Source of the DNA: Nostoc parmelioides FACHB-3921
GTDB lineage: Bacteria; Cyanobacteriota; Cyanobacteriia; Cyanobacteriales; Nostocaceae
Direction: 5' to 3'
Assembly: GCF_014696625.1 (NCBI RefSeq)
Contig: NZ_JACJQL010000053.1
Location: 1-40,665, forward strand
DNA: 40,665 nucleotides
Part shown: positions 25,301-32,780 of the stretch, one piece after another
Layout: each line of letters starts with the position of its first letter
Numbering within the stretch: the first letter of the stretch is position 1
The notes under the pieces: model-generated
Told to the model about the DNA's origin: nothing
Databases searched by the model: none
Seen by the model: only the letters and a program-made list of their open reading frames with translations
Translations under genes and position numbers: made by a program

Positions 25301-25633
25301 CGAGAAATGACCAATGCTGATATTGCTGCTTCAATAATTGGGTTTATCCGTCAAGCCACATTGGGGGATGCTTTAGTTCCCTATGAAGAAAGGGTGGACA
25401 AGGCAATGAAGAAAATCTTGGCTTCTCAAAATTGGACACCACCCCAGCGCAAATGGTTAGAACGCATTGGTAAGCAATTGAAGGTAGAAACTATTGTGGA
25501 TAGGGAAGCTTTAGACCAAGGGGAATTTAAAACCCAAGGTGGTGGATTTGTCAGATTAAATAGGGCGTTTAATGGGCAGTTAGAAGATATTTTAGTGCAG
25601 ATTAATGAAGCACTATGGCAGAATGCGGGATAA
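22301..25633 (+). CDS. hsdR: Type I restriction enzyme, R (endonuclease/translocase) subunit
   Basis: The 1110-aa motor and nuclease subunit cleaves DNA lacking the methylation set by HsdM/HsdS. In order: an N-terminal DUF4145-like helical domain (1-125, with LRLVGNDATHAF), a coiled coil rich in Ala, Gln and Glu (~145-235), the HSDR_N nuclease domain with GRADYVFF and AVVEAK (D...ExK), then the helicase with Walker A ATGTGKT (~residue 434), DECH (~541), GLTATPA and MLGRATRR. The C-terminal region resembles the EcoEI/EcoKI R-subunit tail. No inactivating change is seen. It is transcribed ahead of hsdM but separated from it by an antiparallel gene. Confidence 0.95.
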   Translation: MLVSPNFGFLKIHDPQLVRLGALAERYFTDDPNTCLIKLRQFGELLAQLIAAQVGMYDYEARQIDLMRRLRDKGILKGKVYDLFDQLRLVGNDATHAFADDQRTALSNLKYARQLGIWFHRVNTKNPDFNPGPFIPPQDPARETQALQQELAQLRTELQASRTAAELAQIAAEQEAQRRISAQELAKEAEAQKQTALDHLAAIQAIAQTQSVQTIQETIQRSQQAGENIDLDERETRRLIDAQLRAAGWEVDSEQLTYSNGIRPQKAKNLAIAEWPTNDGRADYVFFVGLQVMAVVEAKRKRTDVYAAIDQAKRYSRGYKIQGNEILPGGPWGEYQVPFVFATNGREFLRQLQTKSGIWFCDVRRPENIRRPLTTWYKPEAFIDALNQDFDKAHELLAEEGFNYNLQLRDYQIKAIQTVEARLAQGARELLLAMATGTGKTKTCLILVYRLLKTKRFRRVLFLVDRTALGEQTGNVFKETRVENLQTFADIFDIKELGEAILDRDTKVHIDTVQAFVKRILYPGDNTDIPTADQYDCIVVDECHRGYLLDRELSDSELTFRDFNDYISKYRRVLDHFDAVKIGLTATPALHTTQIFGQPVYQYTYKEAVIDGHLIDCEPPIRIVTALSEDGMMWQPGEEMEYFDPITGTINLVHAPDEVKLEVEQFNRQVITEEFNRVICEFLAANIDPSLPGKTLIFCVKDDHADIVVNLLKQALIDQYGSVEDDAVIKITGKADKPLQLIRRFKNEANPKIAVTVDLLTTGIDVPEICNLVFIRRVNSRILYEQMLGRATRRCDEIKKEVFYIYDAVNLYAALSPLSTMKPVAVNPKISFTQLVEELNTVNDSTAAATIVDQLLAKLQRQQRKLGDSNRDSIEAAAGMPMADMINHLRQSDPQQLKEWFKQRASIAQMLDARDGGRQPILISHHADELRRVERGYGNAQKPEDYLDSFGAYLRENINKIPALIVVTTRPRELTRAQLKELRLMLDLAGYSEKTLQVAWREMTNADIAASIIGFIRQATLGDALVPYEERVDKAMKKILASQNWTPPQRKWLERIGKQLKVETIVDREALDQGEFKTQGGGFVRLNRAFNGQLEDILVQINEALWQNAG

Positions 25634-25655
25634 TTGAATATCTGTTAATTTTTAA

Positions 25656-26510
25656 TTAACTAACGCTTTGAATTTTTAATGCTAAATCAATGATAAATTT
25701 TAACAAGAATTTAGCATCTTGTTCTGTAAAATTATTGTTGAACTTATGAGTGATTTGAAAATTCCCATCACCTAAAACAACTGCATAAGGTAATACTTTT
25801 ATAAAGTGATTGTATTCTTTGACAGATACACCACAAAGGTTAATTATGCTGATTTCTCTTAGCCTATTCATATAATCAGACATATATTGAAATACGTTTC
25901 TGACGTGAGAACTACTCTGTCTATCAAAAAAACTAGCTACATTTACTATGTTTTTATCAACTTCAGGAATTAAAAACCTAATTTTGTAAAAAAGTATTGC
26001 CTTAGCCCTAGCAATTTCAGCTACACAAGCGTTATAATCCTTAATATTTAAATTTTTCTCAGCTTGTTTGATTAACGACCTAACTTCATCCGATCTAATT
26101 AACTCGGACATTGATATATCATCAAAATTATTTTTGAAGTACAACTCAACAATTGTTATTAAATAATTTTCGGCATAACCACGAAATTTATTAGCCTGCG
26201 AGATATCTGGTAAGATGCCGTAGTGTTTGAAATTGACTCTTGCTTTATTTAGCTCTAAAATTTTAGCTTGTAGTGGAAGTTTAATAGATAGCTTGTTTTC
26301 CAATTCCTGGTGAACCTTATTTAAAAGCGATGTAAAAGATTCATTTTCTTTTACATCAATACCTAACTCTTTGGTGACTAACCATATTATACTTTCAACA
26401 GAATCTTGAAACAGGGATATTGCAAGACCCGCAGAGATAGGGTCATTTTGCAAAGAATACTTTTCCCCTTCTTGAAACAATCGTTTGCTTAGTAATAATT
26501 GTTCAATCAT
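25656..26510 (-). CDS. HEPN-type protein inside the restriction-modification locus
   Basis: The 284-aa protein lies antiparallel between hsdR and hsdM, its stop 23 bases from the hsdR stop. The N-terminal ~110 residues look like a HEPN helical bundle: AISLFQDSVESIIWLVTKELG, then LPLQAKILELNKARVNFKHYG, giving an R91-x4-H96 motif that fits the RX4-6H RNase signature of HEPN toxins. The second half has another helical unit, AEKNLNIKDYNACVAEIARA. HEPN proteins often serve as RNA-cleaving effectors in conflict loci, including anticodon nucleases tied to type I systems. It has no NTPase domain or obvious antitoxin neighbour. The family call is by pattern; activity is inferred. Confidence 0.65.
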   Translation of the reverse strand: MIEQLLLSKRLFQEGEKYSLQNDPISAGLAISLFQDSVESIIWLVTKELGIDVKENESFTSLLNKVHQELENKLSIKLPLQAKILELNKARVNFKHYGILPDISQANKFRGYAENYLITIVELYFKNNFDDISMSELIRSDEVRSLIKQAEKNLNIKDYNACVAEIARAKAILFYKIRFLIPEVDKNIVNVASFFDRQSSSHVRNVFQYMSDYMNRLREISIINLCGVSVKEYNHFIKVLPYAVVLGDGNFQITHKFNNNFTEQDAKFLLKFIIDLALKIQSVS

Positions 26511-26734
26511 GTCTTTGCTTACTATATAAGTAGTATATGGCTAAAAATGTTTTAAATAGCTCAATTAGACTATAATTGTAGCACAAAAAATACATTATGT
26601 AGTTAAAATATTTAAAAGGGTATTCTTCATTAATTTTAAAGTTGTATCGATAATCTTAAATTTGTGCAAGTAGCAACAAAAATGTGTAAGAATCATAAAT
26701 TTGGTATCTTACTCACGCATTTAGACTATTAACA

Positions 26735-28192
26735 TTGAGCGCAACTACTGATATCGTCCAAAAACTCTGGAATCTCTGTCATGTCCTGCGGGACGACGGG
26801 ATTACTTATCTCGATTATGTAACTGAATTAACATACCTGCTGTTCCTGAAGATGGCGCAGGAAACAGGGACAGAAAGCCAAATCCCAGAAGGCTGTCGTT
26901 GGGGTGATTTGGTAGTCAAGGATGGCATCGAACAGATGAACTTTTACCGCGCCACCTTGTTAGAGTTAGGTTCTAAAAATACGCCGCTACGGGTGCGGGC
27001 TATTTTTGCTAATGCCCAAACTGCCCTGAAAAAACCGCAAATTCTCAATAAGCTGGTCAAAAGCATTGATGAACTGGACTGGTACTCCGCGAAGGAAGAA
27101 GGTTTAGGCGATTTGTACGAAGGACTGTTAGAGAAAAATGCCGGTGAGAAAAAATCAGGTGCAGGGCAATATTTTACACCGCGTCCTTTAATTGATTGCA
27201 TGGTGGAACTCATCAAACCGCAACCGGGGGAACTGGTACAAGACCCCGCAGCCGGGACTGGTGGGTTTTTAATTGCCTCAGATCGCTATATTAAAAAACA
27301 TACCGATGATTTATTTGACCTCAGTGAAGCGGAACAGTCGTTTCAGCGTTACCAAGCATTCTGCGGTATTGAGTTGGTGCAGGATGCCCACCGACTGTTA
27401 TTAATGAATATGCTGCTACATGGCATTGAGGGGGCTGTAGACTTGGGTGATACTCTCTCCAGTGATGGGCAGCAGTTACCAAAAGCCAATGTTATCTTAA
27501 CTAATCCCCCCTTTGGGACGAAAAAGGGTGGCGGACTGCCTACACGGGATGATTTTACTTATCCTACGTCAAACAAGCAGTTAGCTTTTTTACAGCATAT
27601 CTATCGCGGACTGTTACCCCAAGGACGGGCGGCGGTGGTGTTACCTGATAATGTGCTGTTTGAAGATGGTCAAGGGCGTAGCATCCGCGCTGATTTGATG
27701 GATAAGTGCAACCTACATACAATTCTCCGATTGCCTACGGGGATTTTCTACGCTCAAGGTGTCAAAACTAACGTGCTGTTTTTCCAACGGGGAACGACGG
27801 AGAAGGGGAATACCAAGCAGGTGTGGTTTTACGATATGCGAACGAATATACCTGTTTTTGGCAAGCGCACACCTTTAACTAGAGAGCATTTTAGGGCATT
27901 TAAAGAAGTTTATGGGGATGATGCTAATGGGGGAAGTCCGCGTGTAGATGAAGGGGAGTTGGGACGTTGGCGTTGCTTTACGCGGGAGGATATTGCTAAA
28001 CGCGGCGAGAACCTGGATATCACTTGGCTGCGGGATGAAAGTTTGCAGTCGGGGGATGATTTACCTGAACCAGATGTGATTGCGGCGGCTATTATGACGA
28101 AGTTGCAAACTGCGATCGCAGAAATGGAGGCGTTGACGGCGTTGCTAGAAGGGGAGGAAGAAACCGAGGAAGGGACAGCACTTCTAGAATAA
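26735..28192 (+). CDS. hsdM: Type I restriction-modification DNA adenine methyltransferase, M subunit
   Basis: The 485-aa product has an N-terminal helical HsdM domain (TDIVQKLWNLCHVLRDDG; YVTELTYLLFLKMA), then the methylase: GAGQYFTPRPL, SAM-binding DPAAGTGGFL (171-180), and catalytic NPPFG (258-262) for N6-adenine methylation. The start is probably TTG 26735, because the family's conserved N-terminus begins directly after it; no ATG precedes and no strong ribosome-binding site is seen. It acts with HsdS for specificity and with HsdR for cleavage. A 220-bp AT-rich gap upstream holds divergent promoters for it and the HEPN gene. Confidence 0.95.
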   Translation: MSATTDIVQKLWNLCHVLRDDGITYLDYVTELTYLLFLKMAQETGTESQIPEGCRWGDLVVKDGIEQMNFYRATLLELGSKNTPLRVRAIFANAQTALKKPQILNKLVKSIDELDWYSAKEEGLGDLYEGLLEKNAGEKKSGAGQYFTPRPLIDCMVELIKPQPGELVQDPAAGTGGFLIASDRYIKKHTDDLFDLSEAEQSFQRYQAFCGIELVQDAHRLLLMNMLLHGIEGAVDLGDTLSSDGQQLPKANVILTNPPFGTKKGGGLPTRDDFTYPTSNKQLAFLQHIYRGLLPQGRAAVVLPDNVLFEDGQGRSIRADLMDKCNLHTILRLPTGIFYAQGVKTNVLFFQRGTTEKGNTKQVWFYDMRTNIPVFGKRTPLTREHFRAFKEVYGDDANGGSPRVDEGELGRWRCFTREDIAKRGENLDITWLRDESLQSGDDLPEPDVIAAAIMTKLQTAIAEMEALTALLEGEEETEEGTALLE

Positions 28193-28218
28193 AAGCAAAC
28201 CCACAGTAACTAATTGTT

Positions 28219-28836
28219 ATGACCCAAGCCTTACCAAAAATAGTTACCTTTGACGAATTTATCGCGTGGTATCCCGAAAACTCAGGGGTACGCTACGAAC
28301 TGCACAATGGGGAAATTGTCGAAATGGCACAGCCTACGGGGAAGCATGAAAGGATAAAAGGATTTTCGGCGGCTGAATTGACTTTAGAGTTTAGACGATT
28401 AAATCTCCCCTACTTTATCCCTACTCAAGCAATAGTAAGACCACCGGAAAGAGAATCAGGTTATTTCCCAGATGTATTAATCCTCAATGACGCTGCTTTA
28501 GCTGATGAACCGCTTTGGGAAAAATCTTCTACTGTGACTAAGGGTACATCAATTCCTTTAGTTATTGAGGTTGTCAGTACCAATTGGCGCGATGATTACT
28601 ATCTGAAGCTGGCTGATTATGAGGAGATGAGCATTCCTGAATATTGGATTGTTGACTATGCAGCATTGGGAGCTAGGAAATTTATCGGTAATCCTAAACA
28701 ACCTACTTTCTCAGTCTATCAACTAATTGATGGGGAATACCAAGTTACTCAGTTTCGGGGTAGCGATAAAATTATTTCTCCTACTTTCCCTGAGTTAAAT
28801 TTGACGGCGGAACAAGTTTTTAATGCTGGTCAATAA
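28219..28836 (+). CDS. Uma2-family (DUF820) putative endonuclease
   Basis: The 205-aa protein of the PD-(D/E)XK-like Uma2 family, greatly expanded in cyanobacteria, has VTFDEFIAWYPENSGVRYEL, the strand PDVLIL, VIEVVSTNWRDDYYLKLADY, and PEYWIVD. Conserved acidic residues are kept. It starts 26 bases after hsdM and is likely co-transcribed. Biological role is unknown; such genes often sit near toxin-antitoxin and mobile genes. Confidence 0.9.
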   Translation: MTQALPKIVTFDEFIAWYPENSGVRYELHNGEIVEMAQPTGKHERIKGFSAAELTLEFRRLNLPYFIPTQAIVRPPERESGYFPDVLILNDAALADEPLWEKSSTVTKGTSIPLVIEVVSTNWRDDYYLKLADYEEMSIPEYWIVDYAALGARKFIGNPKQPTFSVYQLIDGEYQVTQFRGSDKIISPTFPELNLTAEQVFNAGQ

Positions 28837-28851
28837 TTATTGGATGTACTC

Positions 28852-28869
28852 AATTATCAGAGGTAGGTA
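28852..28869 (+). repeat. Duplicated leader AATTATCAGAGGTAGGTA, copy 1
   Basis: The identical 18-mer recurs at 29207-29224. In both cases a TTAA-type stretch and ATGAG follow within six to seven bases. It includes the AGAGGTAGG ribosome-binding region of the DUF433 gene. Duplication of a leader shows how small modules were stacked here. Confidence 0.7.
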
Positions 28870-28875
28870 GTTAAG

Positions 28876-29121
28876 ATGAGCGATAAACAATTGCTAGAGA
28901 GGATTAAATTCGACAAAAATATTTTAGCTGGTAAACCAATTATTCGGGGATTAAGAATACCAGTGTCAATGATTTTAGAATTACTAGCCAAGGGTGCTAC
29001 TAATCAAGAAATTCTTGAAGATTACCCAGAATTAGAACCAGAAGATATACAAGCTGCGTTATTTTATGCTTATTATCTTATTTCTCAAGAAGAGGTTTTA
29101 GACAGAGTGACTGCACCTTAG
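28876..29121 (+). CDS. DUF433 antitoxin-like protein
   Basis: The 81-aa HTH-like protein matches DUF433: DKNILAGKPIIRGLRIPVS, then LLAKGATNQEILEDYPEL and DIQAALFYAYYL. In cyanobacteria it is normally followed by a DUF5615 PIN-like toxin. Here that partner is missing; only about twelve codons are open after it (MKNKFRIRQANFE) before the next module. So it is an orphan antitoxin or a generic small regulator. Confidence 0.85.
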   Translation: MSDKQLLERIKFDKNILAGKPIIRGLRIPVSMILELLAKGATNQEILEDYPELEPEDIQAALFYAYYLISQEEVLDRVTAP

Positions 29122-29206
29122 ACGATATATGAAAAATAAGTTTCGGATTCGTCAGGCTAATTTTGAATAGGTTGATTAAAAATAATTGATATTATTGAGT
29201 TTAGTA

Positions 29207-29224
29207 AATTATCAGAGGTAGGTA
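29207..29224 (+). repeat. Duplicated leader AATTATCAGAGGTAGGTA, copy 2
   Basis: Second copy of the 18-mer, directly before the antitoxin-like gene at 29231, where it again supplies the ribosome-binding site. Confidence 0.7.
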
Positions 29225-29230
29225 TTAAAG

Positions 29231-29494
29231 ATGAGTGCAGAACAAGAATTATTAAGCAATTGGCGTTCTCTTCCACCAGACAAACAAGAGGAAGTTTTAG
29301 ATTTTGTAAAATTTATTCATGCAAAAATGGTGAAAACTCAACCTCTAACACCTGCAAATAAATCTCAATTGGGAAAACGTCTGCGGCAAATACGTGCCGA
29401 AATCGTTTCTTCTGGTGAACATTTGTTAACTCAAGATGAACTTGAAAAAGAAATTGCTAATCGTCGCGGTGGGTTACAGGAAACTGATACATGA
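29231..29494 (+). CDS. VapB/DUF2281-type antitoxin
   Basis: The 87-aa protein starts with QELLSNWRSLPPDKQEEVLD, the hallmark of DUF2281-like antitoxins, followed by FVKFIHAK. The C-terminal half is charged and likely binds the toxin. Its stop overlaps the toxin start as ATGA (29491-29494). It should neutralise the PIN toxin and repress the pair. Confidence 0.8.
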   Translation: MSAEQELLSNWRSLPPDKQEEVLDFVKFIHAKMVKTQPLTPANKSQLGKRLRQIRAEIVSSGEHLLTQDELEKEIANRRGGLQETDT

Positions 29495-29895
29495 AGATAA
29501 GTTTTATTGATTCTGGGGTGCTAGTTGCTGCGGCTCGTAGTGTGGGAGAATTATCAGAAAAAGCTCTTTCTATTCTAGAAGACTCTGAACGAGAATTTGC
29601 TTCCAGCGTGTTTGTTAAGTTGGAAGTAATTCCCAAAGCAATTTTTAATCAACGAACAAAAGAATCTGAATTTTACGAAACATTTTTTAGCGGTGTCACT
29701 TATTGGGCGAATGATTTAGACAAAATTGTTCAAGATGCTTATCAAATAGCTTCTCAGTATGGTTTAGCAGCTATGGACGCGCTACATATTGCGGCGGCGT
29801 TGTCAGTTGGTGCTGAGGAATTTGTGACGACTGAGAAAAAAACAAAGCCTATGTTTAGAGTATCTAGTATTAAAGTTATTTCTATTTTTGATTAA
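29491..29895 (+). CDS. PIN-domain toxin (VapC-like)
   Basis: The 134-aa PIN ribonuclease has D in FIDSGVL, E in VKLEVI and D in AMDALHIAAAL. The last site, usually TxN/D, reads TTEKKTKPM, so one position is less standard. It is coupled by ATGA to the upstream antitoxin. Expected action is metal-dependent RNA cleavage; the target is unknown. Confidence 0.85.
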   Translation: MKISFIDSGVLVAAARSVGELSEKALSILEDSEREFASSVFVKLEVIPKAIFNQRTKESEFYETFFSGVTYWANDLDKIVQDAYQIASQYGLAAMDALHIAAALSVGAEEFVTTEKKTKPMFRVSSIKVISIFD

Positions 29896-29942
29896 TGTTT
29901 TATTGTCGATATTCTAGAGTAATGTCTAAAGGAGAAACAGAA

Positions 29943-30206
29943 ATGCACAGTATTAAATTATCAAAGCGTGTCGGGGCAGATGGGATTTTACATTTAGATA
30001 TTCCAGTAGGGATAACGGATAAAGAAGTAGAAATCATGGTGATTTATCAACCGCTAGAAAAACCAAATCAGCTAAAAACACCAGAGGAATTAGGTTGGCC
30101 TGCTGGTTTTTTTGAGCAGACTTATGATAGTTGTCAGGATGACCCCATTGTTATTGATTCTGAGGGTGATTTTGAAGAAAGGGAAATGAGAATAATTGAT
30201 ATTTAG
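29943..30206 (+). CDS. Small VapB-like protein, paralogue of the next gene
   Basis: The 87-aa product is started at ATG 29943 because AAAGGAG (29928-29934) precedes it by eight bases; an upstream ATG at 29895 has no such site. It shares the pattern VG-x-DGILHLDIPV with the next protein and ends in an acidic tail after GWPAGFFEQTY. No toxin gene follows directly, so it seems a duplicated antitoxin. Confidence 0.75.
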   Translation: MHSIKLSKRVGADGILHLDIPVGITDKEVEIMVIYQPLEKPNQLKTPEELGWPAGFFEQTYDSCQDDPIVIDSEGDFEEREMRIIDI

Positions 30207-30218
30207 GTTAAAGAAAGT

Positions 30219-30452
30219 ATGGATAGTATAAAAATCAGATCCCATGTGGGTAAAGATGGAATTTTACATTTAGATATCCCTGTAGAAATGCCAGATACAG
30301 AAATTGAAGTCACGGTAACAATTAAAAGAGTTACACCACAACAACGGGGCTGGATGCCTGGTTTTTTTGAAGAGGTAATTGGTGGTTGGGTAGGAGAACC
30401 GCTAGAAAGACCAGAACAGGGAGAATACGAAACTAGGGAGCAGCTATTTTGA
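30219..30452 (+). CDS. VapB-type antitoxin
   Basis: The 77-aa product has RSHVGKDGILHLDIPVEM, an AbrB-like or strand-rich N-terminus, then RGWMPGFFEEVIGG, a toxin-neutralising-type tail. Its stop overlaps the TTG start of the PIN toxin gene (TTGA at 30449-30452), so translation is coupled. Confidence 0.8.
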   Translation: MDSIKIRSHVGKDGILHLDIPVEMPDTEIEVTVTIKRVTPQQRGWMPGFFEEVIGGWVGEPLERPEQGEYETREQLF

Positions 30453-30856
30453 TTTATCTGCTCGATTCAAATGTTTGTATCCGCTTAATAAATAATAGTA
30501 GTCCTGCGGTAACAAATCGACTGGCAGCACAACAACCAGAAGATATTTTAGTTTCTACAATAACCCAATTAGAACTGTACTATGGTGCTTACCCTAGCGC
30601 CCAACAAGAGAGAAATTTAGAAATATTACAACGTTTTTTTAGTCAGTTTACTATTATCCATTTAGATCCAGAAGCCGCAAGGATAGCAGGGAGAATTCGG
30701 GCTGAGTTGGCTGCTAGTGGTACGCCGATTGGCCCTTATGATGTGCAGATTGCTGCTATTGCAATGGCGAATAATTTGATAGTCGTTACGCATAATACAA
30801 AAGAATTTAGTCGAGTCAATGGGTTGCAAATTGAAGATTGGGAGGAAGAGACATGA
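30449..30856 (+). CDS. vapC: VapC PIN-domain RNase toxin
   Basis: The 135-aa PIN protein has the full set: D in YLLDSN, E in TQLELYYG, D in GPYDVQIAA and THNTKEFSRV. It starts with TTG 30449 overlapping the antitoxin stop. Its own stop overlaps the hsdS start (ATGA at 30853-30856), so toxin and specificity subunit are translationally coupled, which is unusual. Expected target is initiator tRNA or another RNA, as for other VapC. Confidence 0.9.
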   Translation: MIYLLDSNVCIRLINNSSPAVTNRLAAQQPEDILVSTITQLELYYGAYPSAQQERNLEILQRFFSQFTIIHLDPEAARIAGRIRAELAASGTPIGPYDVQIAAIAMANNLIVVTHNTKEFSRVNGLQIEDWEEET

Positions 30857-32490
30857 GTTTTAATAAAATAGAACTCCCTGATGGTTGGTTATGGGCAAAA
30901 ATTAGGGAATTAGGGGAGGTTGTAACTGGTTCTACTCCACTCAAGAAAAACCCTGCTTTCTTTGGCGAAAACATACCTTTTTATAAACCAACAGACTTAG
31001 ATGCTGGTTATGAAGTTATAGAAGCTAGAGAGTATTTATCTGAACTGGGTGTTAGTCAAAGCCGGCTTCTTCCTGCCCTTTCAGTTCTTGTAACTTGCAT
31101 TGGTGCTACAATCGGCAAAACTGGACTGGCACGAAAACCATGTGTTACAAACCAACAAATCAATGCCGTCATACTACCAAAAGAATATATTAGTCCTCAT
31201 TATTTTTTCTGGATAATAAACAGCCCTAAAGGGCAACAAATAATTATTGAAAATGCTTCTTCTACTACATTACCAATTATAAATAAAAGTCGTTTTAGCG
31301 AATTAACCCTACCTCTCCCACCCCTCAATGAACAACGCCGGATAGTTGCGAAAATAGAGGCACTGAAGGCTAGGAGTCAGCGAGTGAAGGAGGAGCTTGA
31401 GGATATTCCTCAACTGCTAGACCAGTTCCGTCAATCTGTCCTCGCCGCCGCCTTTCGTGGCGACCTCACTGCTGATTGGCGGGAGCAGAACAGTAATGTT
31501 GAACCTGCTGAGGCTTTACTTGAGCGCATTCGTGCAGAACGTCGCCGCCGTTGGGAAGAAGCGGAATTAGAAAAGATGAAGGCGAGTGGTAAAACACCGA
31601 AGGATGATAAGTGGAAGGAGAAGTATAAAGAACCTGCGAGACTGGCACAGGATATACTATCAAGCTACCCAGACTCTTGGACTTTTGCACGAGCTGAAGA
31701 AGTATGTGATTTCATTACGAAAGGGACTACTCCAGCAGCACAAAAAATGTCTGCTCAATTTGGAGAAGTTCCCTTTATCAAGGTATACAACTTAACTGAT
31801 CGTGGCTCTCTAGATTTTTCTATCAATCCAACTTTTATCACTAAAGATACTCATAATGGGGAATTAGCTCGCTCTAAAGTTTTTCCCGGTGATGTTTTGA
31901 TGAATATTGTTGGCCCGCCACTTGGAAAAGTTTCAATTGTTCCAGATGATTACGAAGAATGGAACATGAATCAGGCGATAGCAGTTTATCGAGCAATGCC
32001 AGGAATTGAAAATCGTTATCTTTGCTACTGCTTGTTGTCAAATCAAATACTGTCCAATGCGGTACGATCTGCCAAGGCTACTGCTGGACAATTCAATCTT
32101 ACATTAGAGATTTGTCGTGATTTACCCTTGCCAATACCTTCAACTTTGGAGCAGCAGCGAATTGTTAACGTATTAGAGCGTTGTTTTGCACTAGCTGATA
32201 TGCTTGCGGAGCAGGTAGCTGATGCAAAATCTAAACACGAAATTCTCGACCAATCTATCCTCGCTAAAGCTTTTCGCGGCGAACTTGTACCCCAAGACCC
32301 AAACGACGAACCAGCATCCGTCCTGCTAGAACACATCCGCGCAGAACGTGCCAAACTCCAAACCAAAACAGCCGAAAAATCCACACTTCGACTAGGCTCA
32401 GTGACCACCACCAAAACCAGCGCACGACGTACCAAAAAAACACAACCACAACAAGAAGAATCGGTGCAGCTAGACCTGGGGTTAGAGTAG
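30853..32490 (+). CDS. hsdS: Type I restriction-modification specificity subunit
   Basis: The 545-aa subunit recognises the split target. I start at ATG 30853, seven bases after GGAGG (30841-30845). It has two target-recognition domains (~10-150; ~275-425), each followed by a helical conserved region: LNEQRRIVAKIEALKARSQR with QSVLAAAFRGDLT, and LEQQRIVNVLERCFALADM with QSILAKAFRGELV. The central spacer carries an ERIRAERRRRWEE helix. The C-terminus ends in a Lys/Gln-rich tail. Both halves are intact, so the enzyme should recognise a bipartite site. Confidence 0.95.
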   Translation: MSFNKIELPDGWLWAKIRELGEVVTGSTPLKKNPAFFGENIPFYKPTDLDAGYEVIEAREYLSELGVSQSRLLPALSVLVTCIGATIGKTGLARKPCVTNQQINAVILPKEYISPHYFFWIINSPKGQQIIIENASSTTLPIINKSRFSELTLPLPPLNEQRRIVAKIEALKARSQRVKEELEDIPQLLDQFRQSVLAAAFRGDLTADWREQNSNVEPAEALLERIRAERRRRWEEAELEKMKASGKTPKDDKWKEKYKEPARLAQDILSSYPDSWTFARAEEVCDFITKGTTPAAQKMSAQFGEVPFIKVYNLTDRGSLDFSINPTFITKDTHNGELARSKVFPGDVLMNIVGPPLGKVSIVPDDYEEWNMNQAIAVYRAMPGIENRYLCYCLLSNQILSNAVRSAKATAGQFNLTLEICRDLPLPIPSTLEQQRIVNVLERCFALADMLAEQVADAKSKHEILDQSILAKAFRGELVPQDPNDEPASVLLEHIRAERAKLQTKTAEKSTLRLGSVTTTKTSARRTKKTQPQQEESVQLDLGLE

Positions 32491-32634
32491 CGAAGACAAA
32501 CTAGCGATCGCACCAACTCAATAACTCATCCTCTCACAGCAGAGCTTGACACCCTCTATTTATCGCACAAAAGCAGCCAGAGCAAGCATTTCGCCCTAAA
32601 TCGTGGAATGTCCCTGAATCCCTGCCAAATCTCT

Positions 32635-32710
32635 AAAAAGCTAAAAAGCTAAATTTAGCTAAAGTCAAAAAGCTAATTTTACAAAAAGCTAAAAAGATAA
32701 TTAGCTAAAA
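32635..32710 (+). repeat. AGCTA-type direct repeats upstream of parA (candidate centromere or iterons)
   Basis: AGCTA occurs at 32639, 32647, 32657, 32671, 32687 and 32703, mostly within AAAAAGCTAA or TTTAGCTAA, with a GGCTAATTTA variant near 32751. Spacing is irregular at about 8-16 bases. Position just before parA and the ribbon-helix-helix partner gene fits a parS centromere and autoregulatory operator. Iterons for replication are the alternative. Confidence 0.6.
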
Positions 32711-32780
32711 TTATTAATTGACAAAATAATCAAATGAGTTTAAGTTAATTGGCTAATTTAATAAATTACTAAAAATATAT

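Noticed and set aside
32043..32516. 157-codon minus-strand ORF rich in Ser, Arg and Cys
   Set aside because: Antisense to hsdS, whose conserved regions are clear; the composition is that of a shadow frame.
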